From JAFNAG01 sp963721405 (GTDB lineage: Bacteria > Acidobacteriota > UBA6911), in the NCBI GenBank assembly GCA_963721405.1, contig CAVRJA010000004.1, positions 682,001 to 746,000 of the forward strand: a stretch of DNA of 64,000 bases, read 5' to 3'. Under the pieces are notes generated by a model. The model saw only the letters and a program-made list of their open reading frames with translations. It was not told the origin of the DNA and searched no databases. A program made the translations under genes and the position numbers. Shown here one piece after another: positions 34,401-42,925 of the stretch. Within the stretch, counting starts at the first letter, position 1. The number at the start of each line of letters is the position of its first letter.

Positions 34401-35681
34401 GATTCTGCGATCGATCCCCGAGATCCAAAGCTGGCCGGAGGTGTCGATCGGCGCCAGGTCGCGGCCATCCAGTCTTGAATCGTAGAACAGCAGGCTCAAC
34501 TGCCCTCCGCCGAAGCTCAGCGCCGGCATGACCTGGTGGGCATACTGCGTGCCGTACTCGACCACCCGCCGCGGCGTCCAGGTCGCACCGCCATTGGCGG
34601 ATGTCGTGATCACAACCCGGGGACTGCCTGTCAACGCTGCAAGGCGCTCCTGCCAGGCCACGAAAATCCTGCCGTCGTTGCCGACCGCAATCGTTGGGAA
34701 TCCATTGGTACGGAATGTGGTCGGGGAGGTAGGCTGGTCGAAGGAGGCGAGGCCGGCGGCGCCGGTCACAGGCACGGGGTCCGAGAATGTCAAGCCGCCA
34801 TTCGTCGATTTCGCCAGCACGATGCCATTCTCCTCCGCAAACGTGCGCCAGGCGACGTAAACGGTCCCTGTGCGCGGGTCGATGGCGATCGCGGTGCCCT
34901 GGTTCCGGTTGTAAGTCTTGTTGATTTTGATCGGGCGCGACCAGGTGACCCCGCAATCCCTGGACACCGAAACCATGATCTTGCTGCGAAACGAGGAAGT
35001 GTCCATCCCGTCAAATATGGAATACACAAAGTAGACCGGGCCGCATGCCGCCGGGCCGGCCCCGGGGGTGCGGGGAATGTCCACCGCGATCGAATCTTTA
35101 TCGACAAAGGCGCCAACTTCAGAAATCGTCCCGGAATCAACGACTTTCGCGAAGTCATAAGAAATAGTGTCGCTCCCCTCGACGTCGTTACGGTCCGTGT
35201 AGCGCGCCACAAACACGCGGCTGATGCCGCTGCGATCAAACGCCAGTCCGCCAAGATAGATGTGGCCGCTGGTGTCGGCCGCCAATGTCGGGTCGCTCCC
35301 CGCCGCCAGCCCAAACAGAGGGGACGCCGTTCCGGCAGGAGACGTATCCAGCGGGAAGCCGGGGAGGAGGCTGCCGAACCAGTTGCGACCCCGATCGTAG
35401 GACTTGTAGACGCCGATCCAGGCCTCGTGCGTGAGTTCATCGTCCGTCGGGTCCCCGGCAAAATCCACCGTGCGGTAATCATTGGCCACAGCCATCAGAT
35501 GATCGGGATTGCGCGGCACGGACACGATCACAGGTTCGTTCTGACGCTGCAGAAACGGATCGCCTCTGAGTTTGTCCTGAATGCCGGTTATGACGTTGTG
35601 GTTTTGGCCCGGAACCTGGGAGTACAAAGGCACGATGACGATAAGCAGGCAAATTACTGACGCAGCAAGTCCACGACGCAT
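31410..35681 (-). CDS. Giant secreted protein: BNR propeller, NPQVS repeats, Ig-like repeats
   Basis: A 1423-residue exported protein (signal SVICLLIVIVPLYSQ). Residues ~30-480 are a sialidase/BNR-like propeller with repeated Asp-box-like strands (SRDCGVTWS, STNGGLTFSD, SANGGATWT). Residues ~725-770 are nine NPQ(V/I)S pentapeptides and ~850-880 six more, encoded by 15-bp tandem repeats. Then come three ~75-residue Ig-like modules, each beginning with PPPNAAGW, and a final beta domain. The gene starts at ATG 35681 behind GGAGGGGGG. It may be a surface protein that binds or cleaves glycans; sialidase catalytic residues were not traced, so enzyme activity is unproven. Confidence 0.78.
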   Translation of the reverse strand: MRRGLAASVICLLIVIVPLYSQVPGQNHNVITGIQDKLRGDPFLQRQNEPVIVSVPRNPDHLMAVANDYRTVDFAGDPTDDELTHEAWIGVYKSYDRGRNWFGSLLPGFPLDTSPAGTASPLFGLAAGSDPTLAADTSGHIYLGGLAFDRSGISRVFVARYTDRNDVEGSDTISYDFAKVVDSGTISEVGAFVDKDSIAVDIPRTPGAGPAACGPVYFVYSIFDGMDTSSFRSKIMVSVSRDCGVTWSRPIKINKTYNRNQGTAIAIDPRTGTVYVAWRTFAEENGIVLAKSTNGGLTFSDPVPVTGAAGLASFDQPTSPTTFRTNGFPTIAVGNDGRIFVAWQERLAALTGSPRVVITTSANGGATWTPRRVVEYGTQYAHQVMPALSFGGGQLSLLFYDSRLDGRDLAPIDTSGQLWISGIDRRIDVRVVVATPGPDGNLTYLPDGNPQFGPSVQVSQYLNKANTSPPETVEMAPGLTAVSRPNYKMYQGGNVPFFGDYIWLAPAVQFLPVPPGDPTGLSWRFASKATDTAARSFHAIWTDNRDVVPPFLLVNGAFVPSLSGDWTQYSPPGTGQLSCVNPGSRNANVYTAEISPGVVAGSPQPFKKLVDDFGTPVQRAFVMYVENPGGTARYFRLTINDIQAHGSFLQSADQAAVDLQILPYSSIYRTVYVVSPNATGSVRVDVQEIDGIPGNLVVGGLATSVTFNPDPLNPQGSLGNSTEVHNPQISNPQVSNPQVSNPQVSNPQVSNPQVSNPQVSNPQISNPQVSNTAVTDVTWTVTTSPSANTVSAYSFISSVDSADQLLLAGYQFQLILYRVALQPSFAGCQTTQAPVDQVFSNIAVTNPQVSNPQISNPQISNPQVSNPQISNPQVSNATFAVSPTSSTVSAAATTTTTLLAAASTQYCADGTLCAPRSPDAVMVTLRIFPPPGFPPYQPPLDQQQAQQQTTQAIFAQAANTGQTEAAAAFYDITPPLIQPTVTPPPNAAGWNQSNVTVTWTVGDNGSGIAASSGCGAATVTNDTTGTTFTCSATNGAGLTNTASVTVRIDRSPPVIVSSVTPPPNAAGWNNSDVTIAWTVLDAGSGIATSVGCSPVTLTSETAGQNFTCTATNTAGLSASASVTVKLDKTPPNPPAAGVSPPPNAAGWNNTTPVTVSYSSAGDSGPVQSGVLACSSPAVVGNETAGTVVNGACTDVAGNTSAPNAVNVRIDKTPPVIGITTPAVNGAYVLGTAVVTNYACTDTLSGVATCAGPVASGTALNTAAPGVFAFTVTALDRAGNAAQITNTYSVNYRFTGFLTPLSPAGTVTAPSNSGSFNLGKVIPLKWQLTNAQGQFIADLGSLKSLKAYYNGAGSPCTGGLSSSFVQLWSPQGGAAGNSTFRFGSNQFIFNWDTSTSAPTGRGCYTVVLELIDGSIPKATMIQLK
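33061..33510. repeat. Two arrays of 15-bp coding repeats (NPQVS/NPQIS)
   Basis: Block 1 (about 33370-33510) has nine and block 2 (about 33061-33150) six tandem 15-bp units, consensus CTGCGGRTTSGAGAY on the plus strand, each coding Asn-Pro-Gln-Val/Ile-Ser on the minus strand. Third-position variation with fixed amino acids shows selection on the protein. The repeats lie inside the giant BNR gene. Confidence 0.9.
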
Positions 35682-36003
35682 TCCCCCCTCCCCCTTTGCT
35701 CTTCCCGCCGACCGATTCGAGAAGCGATCGACGCACCAATGCAGGAAAACACCCTAACCCTAGTGAAAAAGGCTATTCCCAGTGATCGGCTTAGTCAAAT
35801 TTACTAAGATCTACCTTTGACAAATCTTGTATTGTGATGGTCTGATAAAACCTTTATTTAAAATTTGTTACATCGATACTGAAAGCGACACTCTTTTTCT
35901 ATTCTTGACTAGAGAGAGTGATTGCACAGATCATTACATTGCGGTTTCCTGGATAATCGGACGCTCCTGGAAACAAGCCAACTTCGGTCCTGTACGGAAA
36001 CGT
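35682..36003. promoter_or_regulatory. AT-rich divergent region upstream of the partner-switching module
   Basis: This 322-bp gap is much more AT-rich than its surroundings. TTGACA lies at 35817-35822 with TCTGAT/GATAAA-like sequence 18-21 bp downstream, a candidate but imperfect sigma-70 promoter facing the propeller-SpoIIE gene. A TTG frame from 35827 runs through this stretch into that gene, but its composition is unlike protein. Confidence 0.4.
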
Positions 36004-39000
36004 GTGTGTGAAACCGGCGCAGTCCAATGGAGGCATCGAGCAAAATGCGGGTCGCGCAGATCTCGCATTCTGATCCTGTTGGGCAGCAGCGTGCTCCTCG
36101 CTGCGACCGGCACATTTGGGCGAGAACCGGGTTCCGGTTTCTCGGGACGTCCTGCGTTTCACATCTACACCGACCGGGACGGCCTGCCTCAAAACGTCGT
36201 TGAATGCATCGCCTTCGATCGCAGCGGATTCCTGTGGGTCGGGACCCAGAACGGCGCGGCCTATTACAACGGCCGGTCCTGGACGACCGTCAACATGCCC
36301 GCGCGGAACACGTCCAACTATGTGTTCGCCATTCTCGCGGCTTCCGACGGGAGCATCTGGTTCGGCACCCAGCAGGCGGGCCTTTGCCGTCTGAAAGACG
36401 GGAAATGGGATACCTTCAGCACGGCAAATTCCGGACTCCCCAACAACGAGGTGAGGTGCCTGCTGGAAATGCCCGGCTCGTCCTCGGACCCCGCCATTTG
36501 GGCGGGTACGGGGGGAGGCGGCGTCGCGGTTTACCAGGCCGGACGCTGGACAAAGTTCAACACTGCCAATGCGGCGCTGCGCAGCGACAACGTTCGGTGC
36601 ATCGCGACGACAGTGTCGCAGACGGGAACTCAAAGCGTCTGGATCGGCACTCTCGGGGGCGGCCTGTCGCGCTATTGCAACGGGCGATGGCAGGGCTTCG
36701 ATGCGGCCAATTCCGGGCTTCCGAAAAACGACGTCCGGTGCCTGGCCGCTCTTCCGGCGCGGGTGGACGGCAATGAAGACGAGCTCTGGATCGGCACGAC
36801 CGGAGGCGGCGTCGCGCATTACAAGTCGGGTGCATGGACAAGGATCGACGCCGCATCGGCGGGATTGCAGATCGACATGGTCCGTAGCCTGGAGGTGACG
36901 ACATCCGTCTCCGGGGACCCGGTCGTCTGGATAGGCACCAACTTCAACGGGCTGGCAAGGGTGGAAGCCGGCAAGGGAACGCTCTACAACACCTCCAACT
37001 CGGATCTGCCGAATAATTCGGTTCTGAGCCTGCGCGGCGACCCGCAGTCCAAGTCCCTGTGGATCGGGACACTGGACGGCGGCCTGGGCCACTACACGCC
37101 GGGAGGCTGGAACACTCTCGACCAGCGCAATTCCGGACTGCCGGACAAGCAGGTCTGGAGCATTGCCGAAACGCAAGGCAGCCGGACCGGCTCTGCGTAT
37201 TGGTTCGGGACCACTAACGGGCTGGCCCGCTTTACGGACGGGAAGTGGGTGGTCTACAACTCCAGGAACTCAGGGCTGCCGCGCGATTTCATCCTCAGCC
37301 TGTTGGATTCCGGCAACGCCGGCCGGAACAGACTGCTGGTTGGAACAAATGGCGGCGGCCTGGCGCAGTTCGAGGCAGGAAAGTGGACTGTGCTCGGTAA
37401 GACCGATCCCGGGCTGCCCGGGAATGTCATCATCTGCCTCCTGGAAACCGGCTCCGGCGACCGCGCCCGCACACTCTGGGCCGGCACCGAAAGCCGTGGC
37501 CTTGCCTTCTGCAGGAATGGCGTGTGGTCCGCATTCGATACCTCCAACTCGGGCCTGCCCGACAATAAAGTCCTGAGCCTCATGGAAACCGTTTCTGCCA
37601 CCGGCACACCTGTGTTGTGGGTCGGCACCAATGCCGGGCTGGCGCGCTATTCCGAAGGGAAATGGAGAAAGTTCAGAGCCGCGAATTCGCGGTTGCCCAA
37701 CGACCAGGTTTGGGGACTGACCCAGACGACGGGCGCCGAGGGTCAGCACTGGATCTGGGCCGGGACGGTCGGCGGCGGAGTGGCCCGATTCGATCCGGAA
37801 TCTCCGGACGGGAATTGGCTCGTCCTTTCGGAAACCAGCTCGCCTGCTCTTCCCAACAATTCGGTGTGGCAGATCCGGGAGGATCCGGCGGGCCACATTT
37901 ATATCTTCACCGACAAAGGCGTCGCCCGGCTGACACCGCGGAGCCCTACGGCACAGGATCCTTCGGAATACACCCTGTACACTTTCATCGCCGCCGATGG
38001 ACTGCCGAGCAACGGCTGCAACCAGGGGGCCTCGATGGTCGACAGCGCGGGCAGGATCTGGACCGGCACCGGCGCGGGCGCTGCCGTTTTCGATCCGCGC
38101 ACTTACGTCGAGGACTGCAACGCCAAGCCGCTCTATCTCGGGGAGGTTCTCGTTAACGGGAAAAAGCGCCTTCTCGGCTCCAGGGAGGCACTCGCATACA
38201 GCGAGAACAACTTGCGGTTCGAGTATGCGCTGCTGAATTACTTCCGGGAAGGTTCCACCGAATATCGGTTCCAGCTTGACGGGTTCGACGCGCAGCCGTC
38301 CGAGTGGACGCCGGAGCCCAAGAAAGAGTACACGAACCTGGGCGAGGGCCGCTATGAGTTCAGAGTGTGGGCGCGGGATTATGCCGGCAACATCTCCGGC
38401 CCGGTTGGCGCCGCGTTCGGCATCCGCGCCGCGCCGTGGCGCACATGGCCGGCGTACGGTCTTTACTCGCTGCTGATGCTTGCCGCAGTGGCCGCCACCG
38501 ACCGGGTGCAGCGGCGCCGTCTGATCCGCAAAGAGCGCGACCGGGCGCACCTCAGGGAGACGGAGCTGCGCGCGGAAGCCGCGGAAGCACAGGCCAGGGC
38601 GGTCGAAGCCGAGAATCGCCGCAAGAGCGAAGAGCTCGACTTCGCCCGTCAGTTGCAGCTTTCGATGCTGCCGAAGCAGGATGTCGTCTTCGAGCGGGGG
38701 GAGATCGTCGGACGAATGCGCACGGCCACCGAAGTGGGCGGCGATTACTACGACTTCATCAAGGTAGACGACGGCCGCTATTGCGTCGCCATCGGCGATG
38801 CCACGGGCCACGGCGTAGGCGCTGGACTCGTGGTCGGAATGGTGAAGACGGCCCTGCTCAATTCTGTCCTGCGCTGGAGCCCCGAGTCGGGGGTCCGGCA
38901 GCTGATGATCGATCTGAACGCCACTTTCAAAGCCTCACTGTCGCACCGGGGAGTGGGGATGTGTTTCGGCATCGCTGTAATCGACCTTACCGGCATGACC

Positions 39001-39375
39001 GTGGAACTCTGTTCGAGCGGGATGCCGTTCCCCTACATTTACGAGGCAAAGACCGGAAGCGTGCGCACCATGCAGCTGCCCGGACCGCCCATCGGTTTTA
39101 TGAAGAAGATCGAGCCGCGCACGGAGGGGATGACGCTCGGCCCCGCCGACCGGCTCGTGCTTATGAGCGACGGGTTTCACGAACGCATGAACGCCGAGGG
39201 CAGGACATGGGGGTACGACACCGTGACCGGAGAGCTCGCGCGCGCCTGTTCGGAAGAACCGTCTGCCTCGGGCATCGCGGAACGAATGTTCACCGCATCC
39301 GACAGGTTTGCCCGGCAGCACGAGCCTGAGGACGACATGACCATCGTCGTCATTGCTTCGAAACCCGATGCCTGA
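36004..39375 (+). CDS. Propeller-sensor SpoIIE/RsbU-type PP2C phosphatase
   Basis: About 1123 residues. After a signal or anchor (ILILLGSSVLLAATGTFG) come about a dozen two-component-regulator-propeller strands (LWVGTQNGAAYY, IWAGTGGGGVAVY and so on), then a Y_Y_Y-type beta domain, a membrane segment (TWPAYGLYSLLMLAAVAATD), a coiled coil and a SpoIIE phosphatase. The phosphatase has metal-binding acidic residues in GGDYYDF, IGDATGHG, MSDGFHE and EDDMTI. It probably senses an outside signal and dephosphorylates the STAS protein encoded next. The start is uncertain: no ATG is in frame, and I take GTG 36004 because it gives a compact signal peptide. Confidence 0.85.
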   Translation: MCETGAVQWRHRAKCGSRRSRILILLGSSVLLAATGTFGREPGSGFSGRPAFHIYTDRDGLPQNVVECIAFDRSGFLWVGTQNGAAYYNGRSWTTVNMPARNTSNYVFAILAASDGSIWFGTQQAGLCRLKDGKWDTFSTANSGLPNNEVRCLLEMPGSSSDPAIWAGTGGGGVAVYQAGRWTKFNTANAALRSDNVRCIATTVSQTGTQSVWIGTLGGGLSRYCNGRWQGFDAANSGLPKNDVRCLAALPARVDGNEDELWIGTTGGGVAHYKSGAWTRIDAASAGLQIDMVRSLEVTTSVSGDPVVWIGTNFNGLARVEAGKGTLYNTSNSDLPNNSVLSLRGDPQSKSLWIGTLDGGLGHYTPGGWNTLDQRNSGLPDKQVWSIAETQGSRTGSAYWFGTTNGLARFTDGKWVVYNSRNSGLPRDFILSLLDSGNAGRNRLLVGTNGGGLAQFEAGKWTVLGKTDPGLPGNVIICLLETGSGDRARTLWAGTESRGLAFCRNGVWSAFDTSNSGLPDNKVLSLMETVSATGTPVLWVGTNAGLARYSEGKWRKFRAANSRLPNDQVWGLTQTTGAEGQHWIWAGTVGGGVARFDPESPDGNWLVLSETSSPALPNNSVWQIREDPAGHIYIFTDKGVARLTPRSPTAQDPSEYTLYTFIAADGLPSNGCNQGASMVDSAGRIWTGTGAGAAVFDPRTYVEDCNAKPLYLGEVLVNGKKRLLGSREALAYSENNLRFEYALLNYFREGSTEYRFQLDGFDAQPSEWTPEPKKEYTNLGEGRYEFRVWARDYAGNISGPVGAAFGIRAAPWRTWPAYGLYSLLMLAAVAATDRVQRRRLIRKERDRAHLRETELRAEAAEAQARAVEAENRRKSEELDFARQLQLSMLPKQDVVFERGEIVGRMRTATEVGGDYYDFIKVDDGRYCVAIGDATGHGVGAGLVVGMVKTALLNSVLRWSPESGVRQLMIDLNATFKASLSHRGVGMCFGIAVIDLTGMTVELCSSGMPFPYIYEAKTGSVRTMQLPGPPIGFMKKIEPRTEGMTLGPADRLVLMSDGFHERMNAEGRTWGYDTVTGELARACSEEPSASGIAERMFTASDRFARQHEPEDDMTIVVIASKPDA

Positions 39376-39433
39376 GGAGCGCGTTGCCGGGCGCAGCGCC
39401 CGGATTTCATGTTGAGAAGATCGGAGGCACGAA

Positions 39434-39817
39434 ATGTCCAACCCGTTTTCCATCCGCCGTTCCCAGGAGGATGGATTTTCCGTGTTCAGTCTCGGCGGTT
39501 ACCTGGATGCCCACACGGCGCCCGCCTTCGAAGACGCAATCCAGAAGGAGGTTGATGCCAACCTCTGCCGCATTATCGTGGATTGCCGGAACCTCGACTA
39601 CATCTCCTCCGCAGGGCTGGGTGTCTTCATGAGTTTTGTGGAAGACGTCCGCGAGCGCGAGGGAGACATCAAGATCTGCGGCCTCAATTCGAACGTCAAA
39701 GAGGTCTTTGACATTCTGGGATTCCCGCAGATTTTCGATGTGCTCGAGAACGTCCAGGCGGCGCGGCAGCGTTTTGCCTCTGCCCCCGGAACAGGAGGCC
39801 TGCGTGGCGACCTTTGA
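39434..39817 (+). CDS. STAS-domain anti-sigma-factor antagonist (RsbV-like)
   Basis: A 127-residue single STAS domain. The phosphorylatable serine lies in DYISSAGLGVFMSF, with the Asp two residues before the Ile-Ser-Ser as usual; the C-terminal helix block is VKEVFDILGFPQIFDV. In partner switching, the dephosphorylated form binds the anti-sigma kinase and frees its target. The gene lies 58 bp behind the SpoIIE phosphatase gene and overlaps the kinase gene by 14 bp. Confidence 0.92.
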   Translation: MSNPFSIRRSQEDGFSVFSLGGYLDAHTAPAFEDAIQKEVDANLCRIIVDCRNLDYISSAGLGVFMSFVEDVREREGDIKICGLNSNVKEVFDILGFPQIFDVLENVQAARQRFASAPGTGGLRGDL

Positions 39818-40250
39818 GAAGAAGTTCCTGATCCAGGTTCCTTCCTCGACAGACAACCTCGTGCTGATTCGCGAGTTTGTCTCCGGCATCGGTGGCCAGG
39901 CCGGGCTTGACCCGTCGGAAATCGGCAGGCTGGAACTGGCCGTGGATGAAGCGTGCGCGAATGTCATCGAGCACGCATACCGGCACGACAGGACCAGAGA
40001 GTTCATCGTCCGGGCGGCGTTCGATGAGCAGGCACTCCGGATCGTGGTAGAGGACACAGGCGTGGGGTTCGACCCGGCATCCGTGCCTGGAGTTCCCCTC
40101 AAACAGCTCATCGCCGAGCGCCGATCCGGGGGATTGGGTCTCGAACTGATCCGGAAGATCATGGACGAGGTCCATTACGAAATGGACCCGGGCCGGAAAA
40201 ACGAGTTGAGCATGGTGATGCGGATCAAGAAGGCTTTGCCGGCGCAATAA
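39804..40250 (+). CDS. RsbW-like anti-sigma-factor serine kinase
   Basis: A 148-residue GHKL ATPase with N-box ELAVDEACANVIEHAY, G1 EDTGVGFDP and G2 SGGLGLELI. Such kinases phosphorylate the STAS partner and sequester a sigma factor or another target. It starts at GTG 39804, five bases after AGGAGG and inside the STAS gene end, so translation is coupled. The longer frame from 39636 is antiparallel to STAS coding and rejected. No dedicated sigma factor lies nearby; the ECF-like gene at 4346 is 35 kb away. Confidence 0.9.
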   Translation: MATFEKKFLIQVPSSTDNLVLIREFVSGIGGQAGLDPSEIGRLELAVDEACANVIEHAYRHDRTREFIVRAAFDEQALRIVVEDTGVGFDPASVPGVPLKQLIAERRSGGLGLELIRKIMDEVHYEMDPGRKNELSMVMRIKKALPAQ

Positions 40251-40269
40251 AGGATCGGCTGCCCGGAAG

Positions 40270-41991
40270 ATGTTTGTGGGGGGATGCAAGGTGCCTGAAC
40301 ACCCGGTCACGGAATCACGCCACTCGGATCTGTTCGGCCCGCTCAAGGCCGGATCGCTCGACTCGTCCCGCCTGGCGGCCTTGCTCGAGTCGGCGCAGCT
40401 GCTGCACACTTCCGTCGATCTCGAAGACTTGCTCCGTCACCTGCTGCGCACCGTCATGGCGCGGATGCTGGCGGGGCGCGGCATGATCGCGGTCGAGGAA
40501 GACGGGGTCATGAGAGTGGCGCTGGCCAGGGGGATGCACCGGCTCACCGCCGGTTCCCGGTTCGACGAAGCGGTTGCCCATGCCGAAGGGATCGAGTTTC
40601 TTTTTTGGATCGGCCCTTCCGATAAGCCGGCTGGTGTTCTGGGTGTATCCCACCACAGAGACATGGAGATCGAGCCCGCGGAGCTCGATTTCATCAAGGC
40701 GCTGCTGGGCATTGCGGCCGGGGGTATCAACAAAGCGCGTGCCCACGCGGAAACCGGCCGCATCAACGGGATTCTCGGCCACAAGGTCCAGGACCTGAAG
40801 GCGCTTCTCGATGTCGCCCGCGGTTTCAGCAGCTGCACCGAGACCGCGCAGGTGGCCCGACTGCTCGGCCTCACCCTGGCGGGTCGATGGGCTGTGAGAA
40901 GGTACGCCGTCGCCGCCTGGCGCGAGGGGTGTGCCCCCACCCTGAAGCAGAAGGGCATCGCCCTGCCGGCCACCAGGGAATTGCAGGAGCAGCTGGGAGA
41001 TGTCCGTGAGGCAGTAAGCGTCGCCGAACTTTCCCCAGGAAGTCTGAAACAGAATCTTCAGTCTCAGCAGGCCGAACTGATCTTCCCGCTGCGTGTGCAG
41101 GACAAGGTGGCGGGATGCGTGGTTCTCGGCAGGCGCTCAGGCCCGTCATCGTTTTCGCAGTCGGATTTGGAATTCGGAATCAGTGCGGCCGCCCAGGCAG
41201 CCGTCGCCCTGGAGCGCGCCTGGTATTTCCGGGAGACGCTGGAAAAGCAAAGGATGGAAGAGGAACTGGCGCTGGCTGCAAGCATCCAGGCCCAGCTGTT
41301 TCCACAGGTGCTGCCCGAACTCGCAGGCTGGGAGTTGGCCGCGAGAAACCGCCCGGCCCGGCAGTGCGGAGGAGACTACTATGACGTCCTCCCCATCGGG
41401 AGGCAGCGTGAACAGCCGGATTACCTGTTTTGCATGGCGGATGTCTCCGGCAAAGGGCTGCCTGCTGCGCTGCTGATGAGCAACCTGCAGGCTATCCTCC
41501 GCACTTCCCTCGCCTACTCGCCGCCGCTGGTCGAACTGGCATCTCGGACGAGCGCCCTTTTGCTGGCGAGCACGCCGCCCGACAAGTATGTGACCGCAAT
41601 ACTGGCTGTCGTCGATCCGGCCACAGGAGTCTGCAGTTTTGTGAACGCCGGCCACAATGGGGGCATCCTCCTGCACTCTGACAGCCGGCCGGAAATTCTT
41701 CAGTCGACCGGCGCGCCGTTAGGCTTGATCGCAGGCATTCCTTACACTTCGGAAACGATCGAGTTGAAGCCCGGCGATACCCTGGTGCTGTACTCGGACG
41801 GCGTGCCGGAAGCGTTCGATCTCAACGAAGAGGAGTGGGGCGAAGAGCAGCTGATCCAGTCTCTGCAGGAATGCCGTGAGCTGAACGCCGTGGGTACGAT
41901 CGCCAGGGTATTCGAGCGTATGGATGCCCATGTCGGCGCCGCCCCTCCTCACGACGACATCACCCTCCTGGTAATTAGCCGGCGCGGGTAA
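40270..41991 (+). CDS. GAF-SpoIIE/RsbU-type PP2C phosphatase
   Basis: A soluble protein of about 573 residues. Two GAF-like domains (about residues 40-160 and 175-325) are joined by a helical linker to a SpoIIE phosphatase with QCGGDYYDVL, MADVSGKGLPAALL, YSDGVPEAF and HDDITLLV. No membrane segment, so it should read a cytoplasmic signal and feed the same STAS/kinase pair as the propeller phosphatase. The ATG at 40270 has no spaced ribosome-binding site; GTG 40276 (after GGAAG) or GTG 40291 (after GGGGGGA) fit better. It follows the kinase gene by 19 bp. Confidence 0.9.
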   Translation: MFVGGCKVPEHPVTESRHSDLFGPLKAGSLDSSRLAALLESAQLLHTSVDLEDLLRHLLRTVMARMLAGRGMIAVEEDGVMRVALARGMHRLTAGSRFDEAVAHAEGIEFLFWIGPSDKPAGVLGVSHHRDMEIEPAELDFIKALLGIAAGGINKARAHAETGRINGILGHKVQDLKALLDVARGFSSCTETAQVARLLGLTLAGRWAVRRYAVAAWREGCAPTLKQKGIALPATRELQEQLGDVREAVSVAELSPGSLKQNLQSQQAELIFPLRVQDKVAGCVVLGRRSGPSSFSQSDLEFGISAAAQAAVALERAWYFRETLEKQRMEEELALAASIQAQLFPQVLPELAGWELAARNRPARQCGGDYYDVLPIGRQREQPDYLFCMADVSGKGLPAALLMSNLQAILRTSLAYSPPLVELASRTSALLLASTPPDKYVTAILAVVDPATGVCSFVNAGHNGGILLHSDSRPEILQSTGAPLGLIAGIPYTSETIELKPGDTLVLYSDGVPEAFDLNEEEWGEEQLIQSLQECRELNAVGTIARVFERMDAHVGAAPPHDDITLLVISRRG

Positions 41992-42085
41992 GAGGGACTG
42001 TCACAAGTGTCCCCAAACCAGGGATTCTTGGCCTGCACTGTCCCGTTAGTTTCCGTCGCGCAACTCGACAGTTTGCGTGCCTCGC

Positions 42086-42232
42086 CCTGGACGTAGACGT
42101 GGACTTGGACTTCGACATGGACGTGGACAGCCTTGTTTGATGGTTCCATTCGCAAATGCGGCAACTAAACCAGGCCATTGGTTTTTGTCGGGTCTACGTC
42201 CAGGTCCAGGTCTAGGTCCAGGTCTAGGTCGG
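42086..42232. repeat. Degenerate hexamer inverted-repeat element C
   Basis: Left arm (42086-42129) runs CCTGGA CGTAGA CGTGGA CTTGGA CTTCGA CATGGA CGTGGA. Right arm (42192-42232) runs the reverse-complement type (TCTACG TCCAGG TCCAGG TCTAGG and so on). A 62-bp spacer lies between. The hexamers match element A (635-802). The element fills most of the 41992-42330 gap, which otherwise shows only a GGGACTGTCAC repeat scrap near 41994. Confidence 0.75.
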
Positions 42233-42330
42233 ATGACCATGGAGTTTAGTAACAGAAGGTAGTCAAATGGAGGACTGACAGTCACTCTAACCAACCGCGA
42301 CGAAGTCGAAATGGTCTATACTGCCTTCCC

Positions 42331-42903
42331 ATGAAGCGCTATCGATGGATCGTCGCCGGCACAGCGGCTGTTTTGGTCCTGACCGCATTCATTGAACTGT
42401 CGATGGGTCGTTTTCTCTTCGGCCCGGACGGCAGGTTCGCCTGGTGGGAAGGCAACATCTGGAGCAGCGAGCAATCGCAGCGGTTTGCCGACCCGTACTC
42501 ATTGTCTCACGTCGTCCATGGCCTGTTGTTCTACGCGCTGCTTTGGCTGGCGGCGCGCAGGGCCCCGGCACGATACCGGTTCCTGATGGCAGTAATGCTT
42601 GAGTCCGGCTGGGAAATCCTCGAGAACTCGCCGTTTGTGATCAACCGGTATCGCGCTGTGACAATTTCGCTCGGCTACGTGGGCGACAGCGTCCTCAATT
42701 CGCTGAGCGATGTCCTGATGATGTCCCTGGGGTTTTTGATAGCGATGCGCGCCCGCCTGTGGGTGTGTGCGGCTCTCGTCCTGGCCATCGAAGCCGGCAT
42801 GCTGCTGTGGGTGCGCGATAATCTCATCCTTAACATCATCATGCTGATCCATCCCGTCGAAGCCATCAGGACGTGGCAACTGGGCGGCCGGCGAATGATG
42901 TGA
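42331..42903 (+). CDS. UPF0314/DUF2585 membrane protein
   Basis: A 190-residue membrane protein with four or five hydrophobic segments. It matches the UPF0314 family by WWEGNIWSSEQSQRFADPYS followed by LSHVVHGLLFYALLW, and by WEILENSPFVINRYR and GDSVLNSLSDVLMMSLGF. The family is conserved in bacteria without a known role. It is 22 bp upstream of the amidohydrolase gene and may share its transcript. Confidence 0.88.
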   Translation: MKRYRWIVAGTAAVLVLTAFIELSMGRFLFGPDGRFAWWEGNIWSSEQSQRFADPYSLSHVVHGLLFYALLWLAARRAPARYRFLMAVMLESGWEILENSPFVINRYRAVTISLGYVGDSVLNSLSDVLMMSLGFLIAMRARLWVCAALVLAIEAGMLLWVRDNLILNIIMLIHPVEAIRTWQLGGRRMM

Positions 42904-42925
42904 AATTCGTTGAATGGGGGGATTG

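Noticed and set aside
35827..36003. TTG-started N-terminal extension of the propeller-SpoIIE protein
   Set aside because: The stretch is AT-rich promoter-like sequence and would place 59 odd residues before the signal peptide.
37270..38811. 513-codon open frame on the minus strand
   Set aside because: Antisense to the propeller-SpoIIE gene, where the plus frame has repeated conserved motifs.
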